Shown piece by piece: positions 15,396 to 22,871 of a stretch of DNA of 42,517 nt. Origin of the DNA: Planctomycetota bacterium (lineage in GTDB: Bacteria; Planctomycetota; Planctomycetia; Pirellulales; Lacipirellulaceae); NCBI GenBank assembly GCA_022614705.1, contig JAKEIB010000236.1, positions 1 to 42,517 on the forward strand, read 5' to 3'. The notes beneath the pieces were generated by a model. That model ran no database searches. It was given only the letters and a program-made list of their open reading frames with translations, and had not been told where the DNA came from. Every line of letters starts with the position of its first letter. Positions within the stretch are counted from its first letter, which is position 1. Both the position numbers and the translations under genes were made by a program.

Positions 15396-15746
15396 ATGAC
15401 CGTGATTCTTTTGACGGTCGATCTGGCGGTGATTTCTCGGGTCGAGGGAGTGGCGTCGCGGATGGGCGCATCGGTGCGATCGACTTCAAGCGAATCGGCC
15501 GCGGTCGAGTTGTGCGTCGCCGAACCGACGAAGTTGCTTATCGCCGATCTCAATTTGGCGTCGCTGAACGTCGTGTCACTCGTGGAGCAAGTGAAAGCGG
15601 TGGTCACAACTCCGCCACGCATCATCGCGTTTGGTCCGCACGTGCACGAAGAGCGGTTGGCCGCGGCACGCGAGGCGGGTTGCGACGAAGTGATAAGTCG
15701 CGGGCAATTCTTTGCCCAGTTGGATGCGCTAGTTGGGGCCGGCTGA
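15396..15746 (+). CDS. Receiver-like (CheY-fold) single-domain protein
   Basis: A 116-residue protein with the alternating strand and helix pattern of a response-regulator receiver. There is a candidate phospho-acceptor Asp51 in KLLIADLNL, a strand RIIAFGPHVHEERL and an end AREAGCDEVISRGQF. The acidic pair normally near residue 10 is only partly present (VDL), and the conserved C-terminal Lys is replaced (SRGQF). It may thus be a pseudo-receiver that acts by binding. The gene starts 5 bp after the PII stop, so the two form a likely operon with the Uma2 gene. Its stop codon lies within the palindrome at 15743-15762. Confidence 0.6.
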   Translation: MTVILLTVDLAVISRVEGVASRMGASVRSTSSESAAVELCVAEPTKLLIADLNLASLNVVSLVEQVKAVVTTPPRIIAFGPHVHEERLAAAREAGCDEVISRGQFFAQLDALVGAG

Positions 15747-15766
15747 ATTCTTGCGAATTCAGTTAC
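15742..15766. repeat. Short palindrome, copy 1
   Basis: CTGAATTC, TTGC loop, GAATTCAG: a perfect 8-bp-arm hairpin between two convergent genes. A second copy, identical in 23 of 25 positions, lies at 36276-36300 upstream of ileS. The sequence may help end both transcripts, but there is no U-tract. Confidence 0.7.
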
Positions 15767-15768
15767 CA

Positions 15769-17148
15769 TCATGCGGGGCCGGTGTTGCCGGGAAGGGCGG
15801 GCGCGCCGGGGGAAACTTCGGGCACGCCGCTCGTGGCTTCGTCGGCGAGCGGTGGCATGCCGTACTCGTCTGCCGGGTCGACATAAACTTCGTTCAGTTG
15901 GACGCCGTCGATGTCGCACCGCATGAGCAGATAAACGCCGACCGCCGACACCCACAGAAAACCGGCCTGATAGCCGGCCGCCAGCGCGGCGACCATCATC
16001 TTCCAGAAGTGAATCGATCGGCGTGCGCCGCTTAGCATCGCGCCAAGTTCGCGCGGCTCGCCGGCCGGCGTCGCATCGTCAGCGTTAAGAGCAGGTCCTT
16101 CGACGGGCGCGACTTCGGTCCCAGCTGGAGGGGCTAAAGGGGCCATTGTGCTGCCGTCCTCCGCCGGAGGCGTGACGACGGCCTCCATCGTTTCCGCATC
16201 TAGGCCCCAATCGATCGACCAATCGCCAAGCGCGATCGCCGAAGCGGCGAAGAGCTTTACAACGAACATGCTGATCACGGCAAGCAAGGCCGCAAACAGC
16301 ACGTACCACAGCAATCGAAACGGCCGATGGTAGGTGTAGGCAAAGCTGCGGCTAAGCGCGTCGAAAGCATCGGTCCCTTCCACGCTGACGGTGGCCCACA
16401 TCATCGGCCAGCCGACGAGTAGACCCAGCAGGAGGATGGCCATCAGGAGTCCGAGCAGAATCACGAACGGCCAGAAAATGCCGGCCAAGAGCGCGAGAAA
16501 GTCGAGTTGCATCGCCCATCCGATTAAGGCCAGCGGCACGGCGAACACGGCGGCCCACAGCAGCGCGACGAGCGGCGGCAGGCTGTAGGACGGCAGTTTT
16601 CGGGCAGCGTGTTTCAGCGCGGCGATTGGGCCGGACGCTTCGTCGCGCGTGAATTTCAGCGCGGCGATCCGCGTGATCGCGCCGCCGACAAGCCCCCAGA
16701 CCAGTAGCTCCCATATGCCGCAAAGCAGCAGAAAGAAGAAGCCGGTTGCGGAAAGGTCGCCGTGGAACAGTCCCATGAACGGCGCGGTCATGAACTGCCA
16801 AATTGCGATGGGGGCCTGAAACAGGTATTGCGTCGCCGAATAAATGACCTCGGGAGCGCTGCGCGTGGAGATGTCGATCCACGTTTCTTGGTTGGTCCAA
16901 AGGTTAAGATTCGTGACGTCGCGCCACGAAGTGATCACCGGGTCGGTGCTGCGCGAAAACACTTCGGCCAGCAGCCACCAGCCTAACATCGTTGCCAATA
17001 TCCCCACTGCGCCGAGAATCATCACGCGGGCCATGAGCGCGATGCGCACGGCTCGCACGAGCATCAACCACGGGAACAATTCGCTCCAAACGACTTCGCG
17101 GATTTTGGCTGGTTGTTCAACCATGACGACCTGCTGGGGGTGAGGCAA
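15769..17148 (-). CDS. Multi-pass membrane protein of unknown function
   Basis: A 459-residue protein with about seven hydrophobic segments (for example LMLVRAVRIALMARVMILGAVGILATMLGWWL, VALLWAAVFAVPLALIGW, DFLALLAGIFWPFVILLGLLMAIL, LLWYVLFAALLAVISMFVVKLF). A large hydrophilic Pro/Ala/Asp-rich insert (about 305-375) sits before a last membrane helix. The C-terminus is soluble and Pro-rich (VPEVSPGAPALPGNTGPA). I recognise no family; similar proteins are seen in planctomycetes. The start could also be the internal Met at 17124. It converges on the receiver-like gene. Confidence 0.7.
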   Translation of the reverse strand: MPHPQQVVMVEQPAKIREVVWSELFPWLMLVRAVRIALMARVMILGAVGILATMLGWWLLAEVFSRSTDPVITSWRDVTNLNLWTNQETWIDISTRSAPEVIYSATQYLFQAPIAIWQFMTAPFMGLFHGDLSATGFFFLLLCGIWELLVWGLVGGAITRIAALKFTRDEASGPIAALKHAARKLPSYSLPPLVALLWAAVFAVPLALIGWAMQLDFLALLAGIFWPFVILLGLLMAILLLGLLVGWPMMWATVSVEGTDAFDALSRSFAYTYHRPFRLLWYVLFAALLAVISMFVVKLFAASAIALGDWSIDWGLDAETMEAVVTPPAEDGSTMAPLAPPAGTEVAPVEGPALNADDATPAGEPRELGAMLSGARRSIHFWKMMVAALAAGYQAGFLWVSAVGVYLLMRCDIDGVQLNEVYVDPADEYGMPPLADEATSGVPEVSPGAPALPGNTGPA

Positions 17149-17296
17149 TGGAATGATGCGTGGTCACGCGACCGGCCCGATTATAGTTGGCCCGGGGAAC
17201 AGGTGCTAGCAGAGTTCAGCCGTTGGAAGCCGGTCTTTTTTGCCGCCGAGAGAGTCGCTGGGAGCCGCGATTCGGGCAACCAGCGACGGTGGCCAA

Positions 17297-17503
17297 TTAC
17301 AGGGGTTTGTTTTTCGTGCCATTGCCGCTCGAAAGGTCGCCCTCGTCCGGAAGTTCGTCTGCCTCCGGATCGGGTGCGACCGGAAAACCGTAGGTCTCGC
17401 CAAGCCAACGGCCGAGGTCGATCGTGCGACATCGCTCGCTGCAAAACGGCAGCGCGGGCGATGTGCTTTTTTCAAACTCGCGATTACAGATGAGGCAGCG
17501 CAT
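17297..17503 (-). CDS. yacG: DNA gyrase inhibitor YacG (zinc-ribbon protein)
   Basis: A 68-residue protein with the YacG zinc ribbon: RCLICNREF (CxxC), then PFCSERCRTIDLGRWL (CxxxC) and the characteristic GETYGFPV. E. coli YacG binds GyrB and inhibits gyrase. The start is placed at 17503, since the earlier in-frame Met at 17545 would translate part of the palindromic repeat 17506-17572. That repeat begins 3 bp before the start codon, so the ribosome-binding site lies inside it, an unusual arrangement. Confidence 0.88.
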   Translation of the reverse strand: MRCLICNREFEKSTSPALPFCSERCRTIDLGRWLGETYGFPVAPDPEADELPDEGDLSSGNGTKNKPL

Positions 17504-17505
17504 AG

Positions 17506-17572
17506 GGATTTCGGATTGCGGATTGCGGATTGGAAGACACGTCATCGTGCTTTAATCCGCAATCCGAAATCC
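17506..17572. repeat. Inverted repeat directly upstream of yacG
   Basis: GGATTTCGGATTGCGGATT (17506-17524) and AATCCGCAATCCGAAATCC (17554-17572) form a perfect 19-bp arm pair. The arms themselves consist of the repeated word GCGGATT/TCGGATT. It fills the whole gap between yacG and the stop of the upstream gene at 17582. Confidence 0.8.
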
Positions 17573-17581
17573 GCAATTCTT

Positions 17582-19168
17582 CTAGAATCCTTGCCAGCCG
17601 GTCCATACCATCCAATTGTATATCCACGGGTGCGTCCAGGGATTCCACGTCGGGTAGCTTGCCGAGAGGACGGAGAGCGTAAGCAGTAATGCGGCAAAGG
17701 CCATCCCTGCGGTGGTGCGGGCCAGGCGGTCGGCGGCGGGAAGCATGACAACGAGCCATAGTGGCGCGCACCAGAACATCCAGCGGAAGCCGCTCGTCAT
17801 GCCGCCGTAGTTGCGATCTTCCTGCGGACGCGTACCAATATAGAACGCGAGGCACAACACGCTGACCGCTGCCACGAGCGCGGCCAGCTCGCGTCGCGAC
17901 CGATCGGCCGAGAACAACCAAAGGATTGTTCCTATCGCGCTTAGTAGCCACACCGGCGTGAGCGAAAACACGCCGTGATGGCCGATGAGCGAGTGTAATG
18001 CGTATGCAGCCTTCGTCGGTTCGCCGCGATCGATACCCTGTCGGTTGATCCAGTAGCTCGATCGCTCGACGCCTTTTACCGTGTAGTTGTACTTGTACCA
18101 GTTGTCGTTGGGATCGGTTTCGCTGCGGTGCATGTAGGGAGGGCGAAGGCTGGCATGGGCGATCCAGTTTGTCGCAAAGAAAGCGGCAGCCACAATCACA
18201 ACGGCCGGCACGAATGCGATGAGCGTCTGCCGCGGCGCCTGCCACAAAACGAGAAGTCCCACGCAAGCCAAAAGCGTGAGCGCCGGTAATTCGTTGGCGG
18301 CCGTGAAGGCGGCGGCCAAGCCGGCGATGAAAAAGTAGCTTAGTCGCCGCTCGCCGTCGTAACTGATGCGGATGAGCGCATAGAGCGCAATGGTCGCACT
18401 AACGGCGGCCACAATGTGGTTGTTCAGCACGATGGCGAACGTGTTGAGGAAAGTACCCAGTGTGGCACAGGCCATCACGAACACACGGCCCCAATCGCTC
18501 GTGCCGAATCGCTCGACGATCCGTGCCAATAGCACAAACATCAAGACGAGCGGCAGGATGTTGATCGTGAAAAGCATCGCGCGACCAATTTCATAGGGGT
18601 GGTCATGCAATGTCCACCCAGCCAATCGATGGATTAGCCAATATTCGGCGGCCACGAGGGTGGCCAGCAGGGGCGGCTTGCTGGAATAAAGGTGCAGTTC
18701 GCCATCCCGACCGCGGTGCTGCACCATGTCGATCGTGTCCCAGGTGGGCTCGACGAGAATCTTGTCGATCTCATAGGTGCCGTGCTCGACCAGCGAGCGA
18801 ACGGTCATCCAGCGGCTGCGATCGTTCGCGCTGAGGAAAGGCCGTTGCAGCCGAAGCTCGTTGCGAATTCGCGCTTCATCTGCCGAAATTTGAGCGGCGA
18901 CTTGCTCGTCGGTTAACCCTTCGTCGGCGAGACTGGAGCGTTTGCGTTCGATCGCTTCGCGGATGCGGGCAGACTCAAGCTGCACTCGATCCACGGAATT
19001 CACAGACAGCAGTCGGCCCGTCATGTTGCCGACTGCGATGGCAATCAGCACAAGGTAGATGCCCCAGCGAGTATGAGCATGGAGCGTGGAGCCGGGAGCA
19101 TGGAGTGTCTGCGTGCTCCGTGCTCCGTGCTCCATGCTCCTTGCTGTTTGATCGGCCGCGTAGCTCAT
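17582..19168 (-). CDS. Polytopic membrane glycosyltransferase-like protein (ArnT/PMT-like)
   Basis: A 528-residue protein with about eleven hydrophobic helices after residue 35 and a periplasmic-type loop of about 90 residues between the first and second helices. It resembles the ArnT/PMT/GT-C family (lipid-linked sugar to lipid or protein). The loop holds acidic residues typical of the GT-C family (NSVDRVQLES, SRWMTVRSLVEHGTYEIDKI, SKPPLLATLVA, the last being a common GT-C motif region). The start overlaps the preceding GT2 gene by 4 bp (19165-19168), so the two are coupled. The first 35 residues include about 23 encoded by an inverted repeat (19075-19140). The acceptor is unknown. Confidence 0.75.
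   Translation of the reverse strand: MSYAADQTARSMEHGARSTQTLHAPGSTLHAHTRWGIYLVLIAIAVGNMTGRLLSVNSVDRVQLESARIREAIERKRSSLADEGLTDEQVAAQISADEARIRNELRLQRPFLSANDRSRWMTVRSLVEHGTYEIDKILVEPTWDTIDMVQHRGRDGELHLYSSKPPLLATLVAAEYWLIHRLAGWTLHDHPYEIGRAMLFTINILPLVLMFVLLARIVERFGTSDWGRVFVMACATLGTFLNTFAIVLNNHIVAAVSATIALYALIRISYDGERRLSYFFIAGLAAAFTAANELPALTLLACVGLLVLWQAPRQTLIAFVPAVVIVAAAFFATNWIAHASLRPPYMHRSETDPNDNWYKYNYTVKGVERSSYWINRQGIDRGEPTKAAYALHSLIGHHGVFSLTPVWLLSAIGTILWLFSADRSRRELAALVAAVSVLCLAFYIGTRPQEDRNYGGMTSGFRWMFWCAPLWLVVMLPAADRLARTTAGMAFAALLLTLSVLSASYPTWNPWTHPWIYNWMVWTGWQGF
19075..19140. repeat. Inverted repeat encoding the N-terminus of the GT-C-like protein
   Basis: Repeats of the word GAGCATGGAG/GGAGCATGGA on the left pair imperfectly with repeats of GTGCTCCATGCTCC on the right. 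In the minus-strand gene this covers residues about 10-32, rich in His, Ala, Gly and Thr, before the first membrane helix. The reading frame stays open through it. Confidence 0.7.
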
Positions 19169-20163
19169 GATGCCTCGCTCGACTTGACTGTGGGCACACT
19201 GACGCCCGCGCTGCTCGGCGGCGTGTGCTCGGCAATGGAATACGTGTCGGTGTCGCGAATCCAGTAGGCGGCAATCATTTCACCCAACAGGCCGATCGAC
19301 ATGAATTGGGCGCCGATGATGAACAGGCCGAGCGAGTAGTAAAGAGCCGCCGTCTTGTGGAGTTCGACGACCTCCCACCCCTGGAGCACCCGTGACAAGA
19401 CCCAACGGACGGCGAGATAGAACATACCCAGTCCGCCCAAAAGGAAGGCGCCCAGGCCGACGGTGCCGAGCAAGTGCTGCGGCCGTTGGCCATAGCCGAC
19501 GATGAATTTGACGGTGAGCAGATCGAGCAGCCCTTTGCTCAGGCGTGAATAACCGTACTTCGAGCGGCCGTGCTTGCGCGGCCGGTGCTTAACGACGACT
19601 TCGCCAATGCGAAACCCTTTTGCCGCGGCGAGCACCGGCACGAAACGGTGCAGCTCGCCATAGAGACGAATTTCGTGCATCACCTCGCGGCGGAAGGCCT
19701 TCAGGCCGCAATTGTGGTCGTGCAGATGGACACCCATTAGCTTACTGACAAGCCAATTGAACACGCGAGACGGGAGCACCTTGCCGGGCGGATCGTGACG
19801 CTCGCGCTTCCAGCCGCTGACGACGTCGTACCCTTCGTCAAGCTTGGCCAAGAGGGTGGCGATCTCGGCCGGATCGTCCTGCAAATCGCCGTCGATCGTG
19901 ACGATGCGTTCGCCTTCGGCAGCGTGGAAACCAGCGCTCAGGGCGGCCGCTTTGCCAAAGTTGCGGCGAAAGCGGATGCCGAGAATTCGCGGATCGTTGG
20001 CGGCCAGATCGGCGATCGTCTTCCAAGTGCCGTCTTTGGAGCCGTCGTCGATGATGATGATTTGCAGCTCGTAGCCGTTCGATTCGCCGGCCCGGTCGAG
20101 CTCGCGCACGAGCTGCGGCAGGTTTTCGGCCTCGTCGAGAACGGGGATGATGACGGAGAGCAT
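19165..20163 (-). CDS. GT2 family glycosyltransferase (dolichyl-phosphate-mannose-synthase-like)
   Basis: A 332-residue protein. The catalytic GT2 domain fills residues 1 to about 215: SVIIPVLDEAENL, IIIDDGSKDGTWK, the D-x-D-like TIDGDLQDDP, and QxxxR-type residues later. Two C-terminal membrane helices follow (about 233-255 and 270-295). This layout is that of bacterial DPMS-type enzymes, which move a sugar from a nucleotide donor to undecaprenyl phosphate. It precedes the GT-C-like gene with a 4-bp overlap, so the pair probably makes and then uses a lipid-linked sugar. The stop-proximal end lies next to the flippase-like gene. Confidence 0.85.
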   Translation of the reverse strand: MLSVIIPVLDEAENLPQLVRELDRAGESNGYELQIIIIDDGSKDGTWKTIADLAANDPRILGIRFRRNFGKAAALSAGFHAAEGERIVTIDGDLQDDPAEIATLLAKLDEGYDVVSGWKRERHDPPGKVLPSRVFNWLVSKLMGVHLHDHNCGLKAFRREVMHEIRLYGELHRFVPVLAAAKGFRIGEVVVKHRPRKHGRSKYGYSRLSKGLLDLLTVKFIVGYGQRPQHLLGTVGLGAFLLGGLGMFYLAVRWVLSRVLQGWEVVELHKTAALYYSLGLFIIGAQFMSIGLLGEMIAAYWIRDTDTYSIAEHTPPSSAGVSVPTVKSSEAS

Positions 20164-20185
20164 GGGCTTCTATTGGCTGTATTGC

Positions 20186-20238
20186 GCTAAGCCGCGAGCG
20201 GCGGAGTGATCATCACTTGCGGTTTAGCTAAACCGCAA
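20186..20238. repeat. Palindromic repeat between the GT2 and flippase-like genes
   Basis: GCTAAGCCGC (20186-20195) pairs with GCGGTTTAGC (20219-20228) in 9 of 10 positions. A perfect 22-bp palindrome TTGCGGTTTAG/CTAAACCGCAA (20217-20238) partly overlaps. The stop codon of the flippase-like gene (20228-20230) lies inside the palindrome. Confidence 0.7.
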
Positions 20239-21229
20239 CCGGCGGACAGCATTTTGTTCTTGCCGCTACATACAGGATAACACACACACTGACCTCCGAC
20301 ACCAGCCAAACGAGGCGGATGAGAACGGCGGCGACGAGCGCGTTGGCGGGACCGCAGCTTTCGGCCAATAGTTGGACCAAAGCCAGATCGCGAACGCCGA
20401 GACCGCCGGGCAGCATCGAGATGAAACCCGCCACAACCGCCAGCGCGACGGCCGCTACCAGCATGGGCAGGTCGTTGATTGGACTAATGTTGACGCCGAT
20501 TGCGCGCAGCGTTGCCCAAAGACTCAGGCCCAAGAAAAACCAGCAGACGCCAGCCGCGAGCCAGCCTTCAACCAGCAGTCGCAGATTGATGCCGCGCAGA
20601 TTTGATTCGATGTCGGTAGGATTTGACGATCGATCATCCGTCGGTTGTTGCAAGCGTGCGATGCCGATTCGCGCGAGCCACCTCGCGACCGGTGGTAGCG
20701 TCGGCAGGCCCACGGCGATTGCCGTCACCAACGCAAGCGCCGCCAACTCGGGTTTTGATCGCAGCACAATTATCGATAGTGCTGCGGCGAGAATAGCTCC
20801 GACTGCCATCATCGTGAGCGTTTCCAACATCGTGCTAACGATGGCGATGCGCATCGACGGCACCCATTTTCGCACGGCGGCGATGCGGAGGATGGCAGCC
20901 ATCGCCTTGCCGGGCACGTATTTACCCAAGTGGCCGAGAAAGTAGGCGCGGAGCGTGGCGGCCCACGGTGTCGGCTGGCCTAGCGACGCCAGGGCACGGT
21001 GCCAAAACCAGGCCATGGGCATCAGGCCGAAGGCGTAAAGTCCGCCGGCGGCGACCAGCCACGTTGGATGTACGTGCCACTCGTGTTGCGACAACTGGTC
21101 GAGCGCCTTGAGGACCGTGCCGCGGACCCCCACGCACACCAGCACGAGCACCACGATTCGAAGCGACCAGACGAGCCAGCGGCGCGAAGATGAGAATCGT
21201 TGGGCGGCCGGCATGGTCGAATCACGCAT
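20228..21229 (-). CDS. LPG-synthase transmembrane-region (flippase-like) protein
   Basis: A 333-residue membrane protein of the LPG_synthase_TM/UPF0104 type. Eight or so hydrophobic helices are visible (WLVWSLRIVVLVLVCVGV, ALGLxxPMAWFWHRALA, PGKAMAAILRIAAV, VVAGFISMLPGGLGVRDLALVQLLAE). The family's central proline-glycine motif (MLPGGLGVRD) is intact near residue 270. Members are thought to flip or help move lipid-linked molecules. The position after the GT2 and GT-C genes fits a lipid-linked sugar pathway, by inference. The start is chosen at 21229; the longer upstream frame to 21349 adds a non-conserved stretch, and 21214 is also possible. No strong ribosome-binding site is seen at any of them. 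Confidence 0.78.
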   Translation of the reverse strand: MRDSTMPAAQRFSSSRRWLVWSLRIVVLVLVCVGVRGTVLKALDQLSQHEWHVHPTWLVAAGGLYAFGLMPMAWFWHRALASLGQPTPWAATLRAYFLGHLGKYVPGKAMAAILRIAAVRKWVPSMRIAIVSTMLETLTMMAVGAILAAALSIIVLRSKPELAALALVTAIAVGLPTLPPVARWLARIGIARLQQPTDDRSSNPTDIESNLRGINLRLLVEGWLAAGVCWFFLGLSLWATLRAIGVNISPINDLPMLVAAVALAVVAGFISMLPGGLGVRDLALVQLLAESCGPANALVAAVLIRLVWLVSEVSVCVILYVAARTKCCPPVAV

Positions 21230-21411
21230 GAATGATGTGTCGCGATTGATTGGGCAATTGGTCACCTTATTGTCATCAAACCAAGCACTTAGCGGCAAGA
21301 TTGCTAATGGGTGGGCGAAGAGAATGTGGTAGAATATGAACGAACACAAGCCGCGACGGCATCGCCCGAAAGGCGGTCGCGTCGCGGCTGGCGTTCGATT
21401 AGGAGTGTGTC

Positions 21412-22656
21412 GTGCCGCGTGTTATTTCGCTTATCGTGCTACTCGTCATCATCTTGATGGTGGGGGCCGTTTTCTTCCAGGTGATGGCCGAGTTTATCGT
21501 GCCGCTGTTCCTGGCGTGCGTGCTCCTCGTCGTATTTCAGCCGCTGCACGCGGAAATTCTGAAATACTTGCCGCGTTGGCCGCGACTCGGCGCGCTCGTC
21601 ACGACCGTGCTAATCCTGCTCGCGGTACTGCTGCCCCTAGGCTGGCTCGGATGGCACGCGTATCGCGAAGGCGACCATGCGGTTGAATTGATTCAGAGCG
21701 AAAAGGGACACGCGTTCATTGACAGCGCCTTCGAGAAGTTTGGCGAAATGTACAAACGAGTGACGGGCAACGATTTCGTTCGGCTCAGGAATGAAGACCT
21801 TCTGAAAAGAGTCACCGAATATGTCGGTCCTTACGTACTCGCTGGCGTGCAAACCGTGCTTGGCATGCTCATCGGGCTGGTGATCATGATCGTGGCGCTG
21901 TACTTTTTCCTGGCTGACGGGCCAAAAATGATCAACGCGATCATGCAGATCTCTCCGCTCGAGGAGGAGCATGAGCTGGAGCTTTTAGCGAAGTTCGGGC
22001 AGATCAGCCGGTCGGTCGTTGTTGCGACGTTAGCTTCGGCGATTGCGCAAGGCATCGTCGCGGGAATTGGCTATTACTTCTGGCTGCCGAGCGAGGCGCC
22101 CATCTTTTTGTTGACCGCGCTTACGATGGTGTTTGCGATCGTGCCGTTCATCGGGGCGGCCGGCGTTTGGGTTCCTGTCTGCCTCGGCCTACTGCTGCTG
22201 GGCGGCGGGAATGATCAGCCGATCGGATCGAATTGGTTGAGCGTGCTGAGTTTCGCCATTTATTGCACGGTAGTCGTGTCCGGGCTCGACAATTTGATCA
22301 AGCCGTACGTCCTTCACGGCCAGGCGAATTTGCATCCGCTGCTAGCACTGTTGAGCATCTTGGGCGGCGTGAAAGTTCTGGGCCCGATCGGCATTCTCAT
22401 CGGGCCGATGCTCGTGTCGTTTCTGCAGGCGCTGTTGAGCATCTTCCAGCGCGAGGTCGAAAATTGGGAGAATCCTCAGAAGCGGCGGTCGCGCAAGCTA
22501 TCACCGGCCGCCGAGGCGTTGGCCGAGACAATCGAGGCCGCGATGAATACCGACGACGACAAGCCGTCGGAGAAGCCGCGCGCTTTGCCAGCATCGGCAA
22601 AAGCATCCCAAGCGCCGAGGGGCGGCAGCGCAAAGGCGCGACGGCGCCGCCGCTGA
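21412..22656 (+). CDS. AI-2E family transporter (PerM/YdgG-like)
   Basis: A 414-residue protein with about seven membrane segments in the AI-2E transporter pattern: two N-terminal helices, a long soluble loop (about 90-140), then clustered helices ending PIGILIGPMLVSFLQALLSIF. Residues such as LADGPKMINAI and the YVLHGQANLHPLLALLSILGG block match the family. Some members export autoinducer-2, others are sodium/proton antiporters; substrate unknown. GTG 21412 is the start, preceded by TAGGAG 7 bp upstream, a good ribosome-binding site. The C-terminus is a Lys/Arg/Ala-rich tail. Confidence 0.85.
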   Translation: MPRVISLIVLLVIILMVGAVFFQVMAEFIVPLFLACVLLVVFQPLHAEILKYLPRWPRLGALVTTVLILLAVLLPLGWLGWHAYREGDHAVELIQSEKGHAFIDSAFEKFGEMYKRVTGNDFVRLRNEDLLKRVTEYVGPYVLAGVQTVLGMLIGLVIMIVALYFFLADGPKMINAIMQISPLEEEHELELLAKFGQISRSVVVATLASAIAQGIVAGIGYYFWLPSEAPIFLLTALTMVFAIVPFIGAAGVWVPVCLGLLLLGGGNDQPIGSNWLSVLSFAIYCTVVVSGLDNLIKPYVLHGQANLHPLLALLSILGGVKVLGPIGILIGPMLVSFLQALLSIFQREVENWENPQKRRSRKLSPAAEALAETIEAAMNTDDDKPSEKPRALPASAKASQAPRGGSAKARRRRR

Positions 22657-22754
22657 GTTTCTTCGCAGGTAGCATGGCAGCGAAGCTTCACTAGGCCGAT
22701 TTCCGCGATTTGGCCTAAAATGCGGCCGCCCGAGTTACGCACTTTTCGGGCCCC

Positions 22755-22814
22755 TGTCATTCCGAGGTCTGCCGAGGAATCTACGCGGACCCCTCGGCGG
22801 ACCTCGGGGTGACA
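22755..22814. repeat. Inverted repeat upstream of the Pro/Ala-rich protein gene
   Basis: TGTCATTCCGAGGTCTGCCG plus AGG (22755-22777) pairs with the reverse complement at 22792-22814 in 20 of 23 positions. It belongs to the same class as 34484-34561, in which TGTCAT...GAGG..., GGATCT and ...AATGACA occur. The remaining 100 bp of the gap 22657-22871 hold nothing else I recognise. Confidence 0.7.
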
Positions 22815-22871
22815 TCGCAATCGGAAGCACTGCCAGAGAAATCAGAACTAGTCTATTGGAAGGACCATGCG

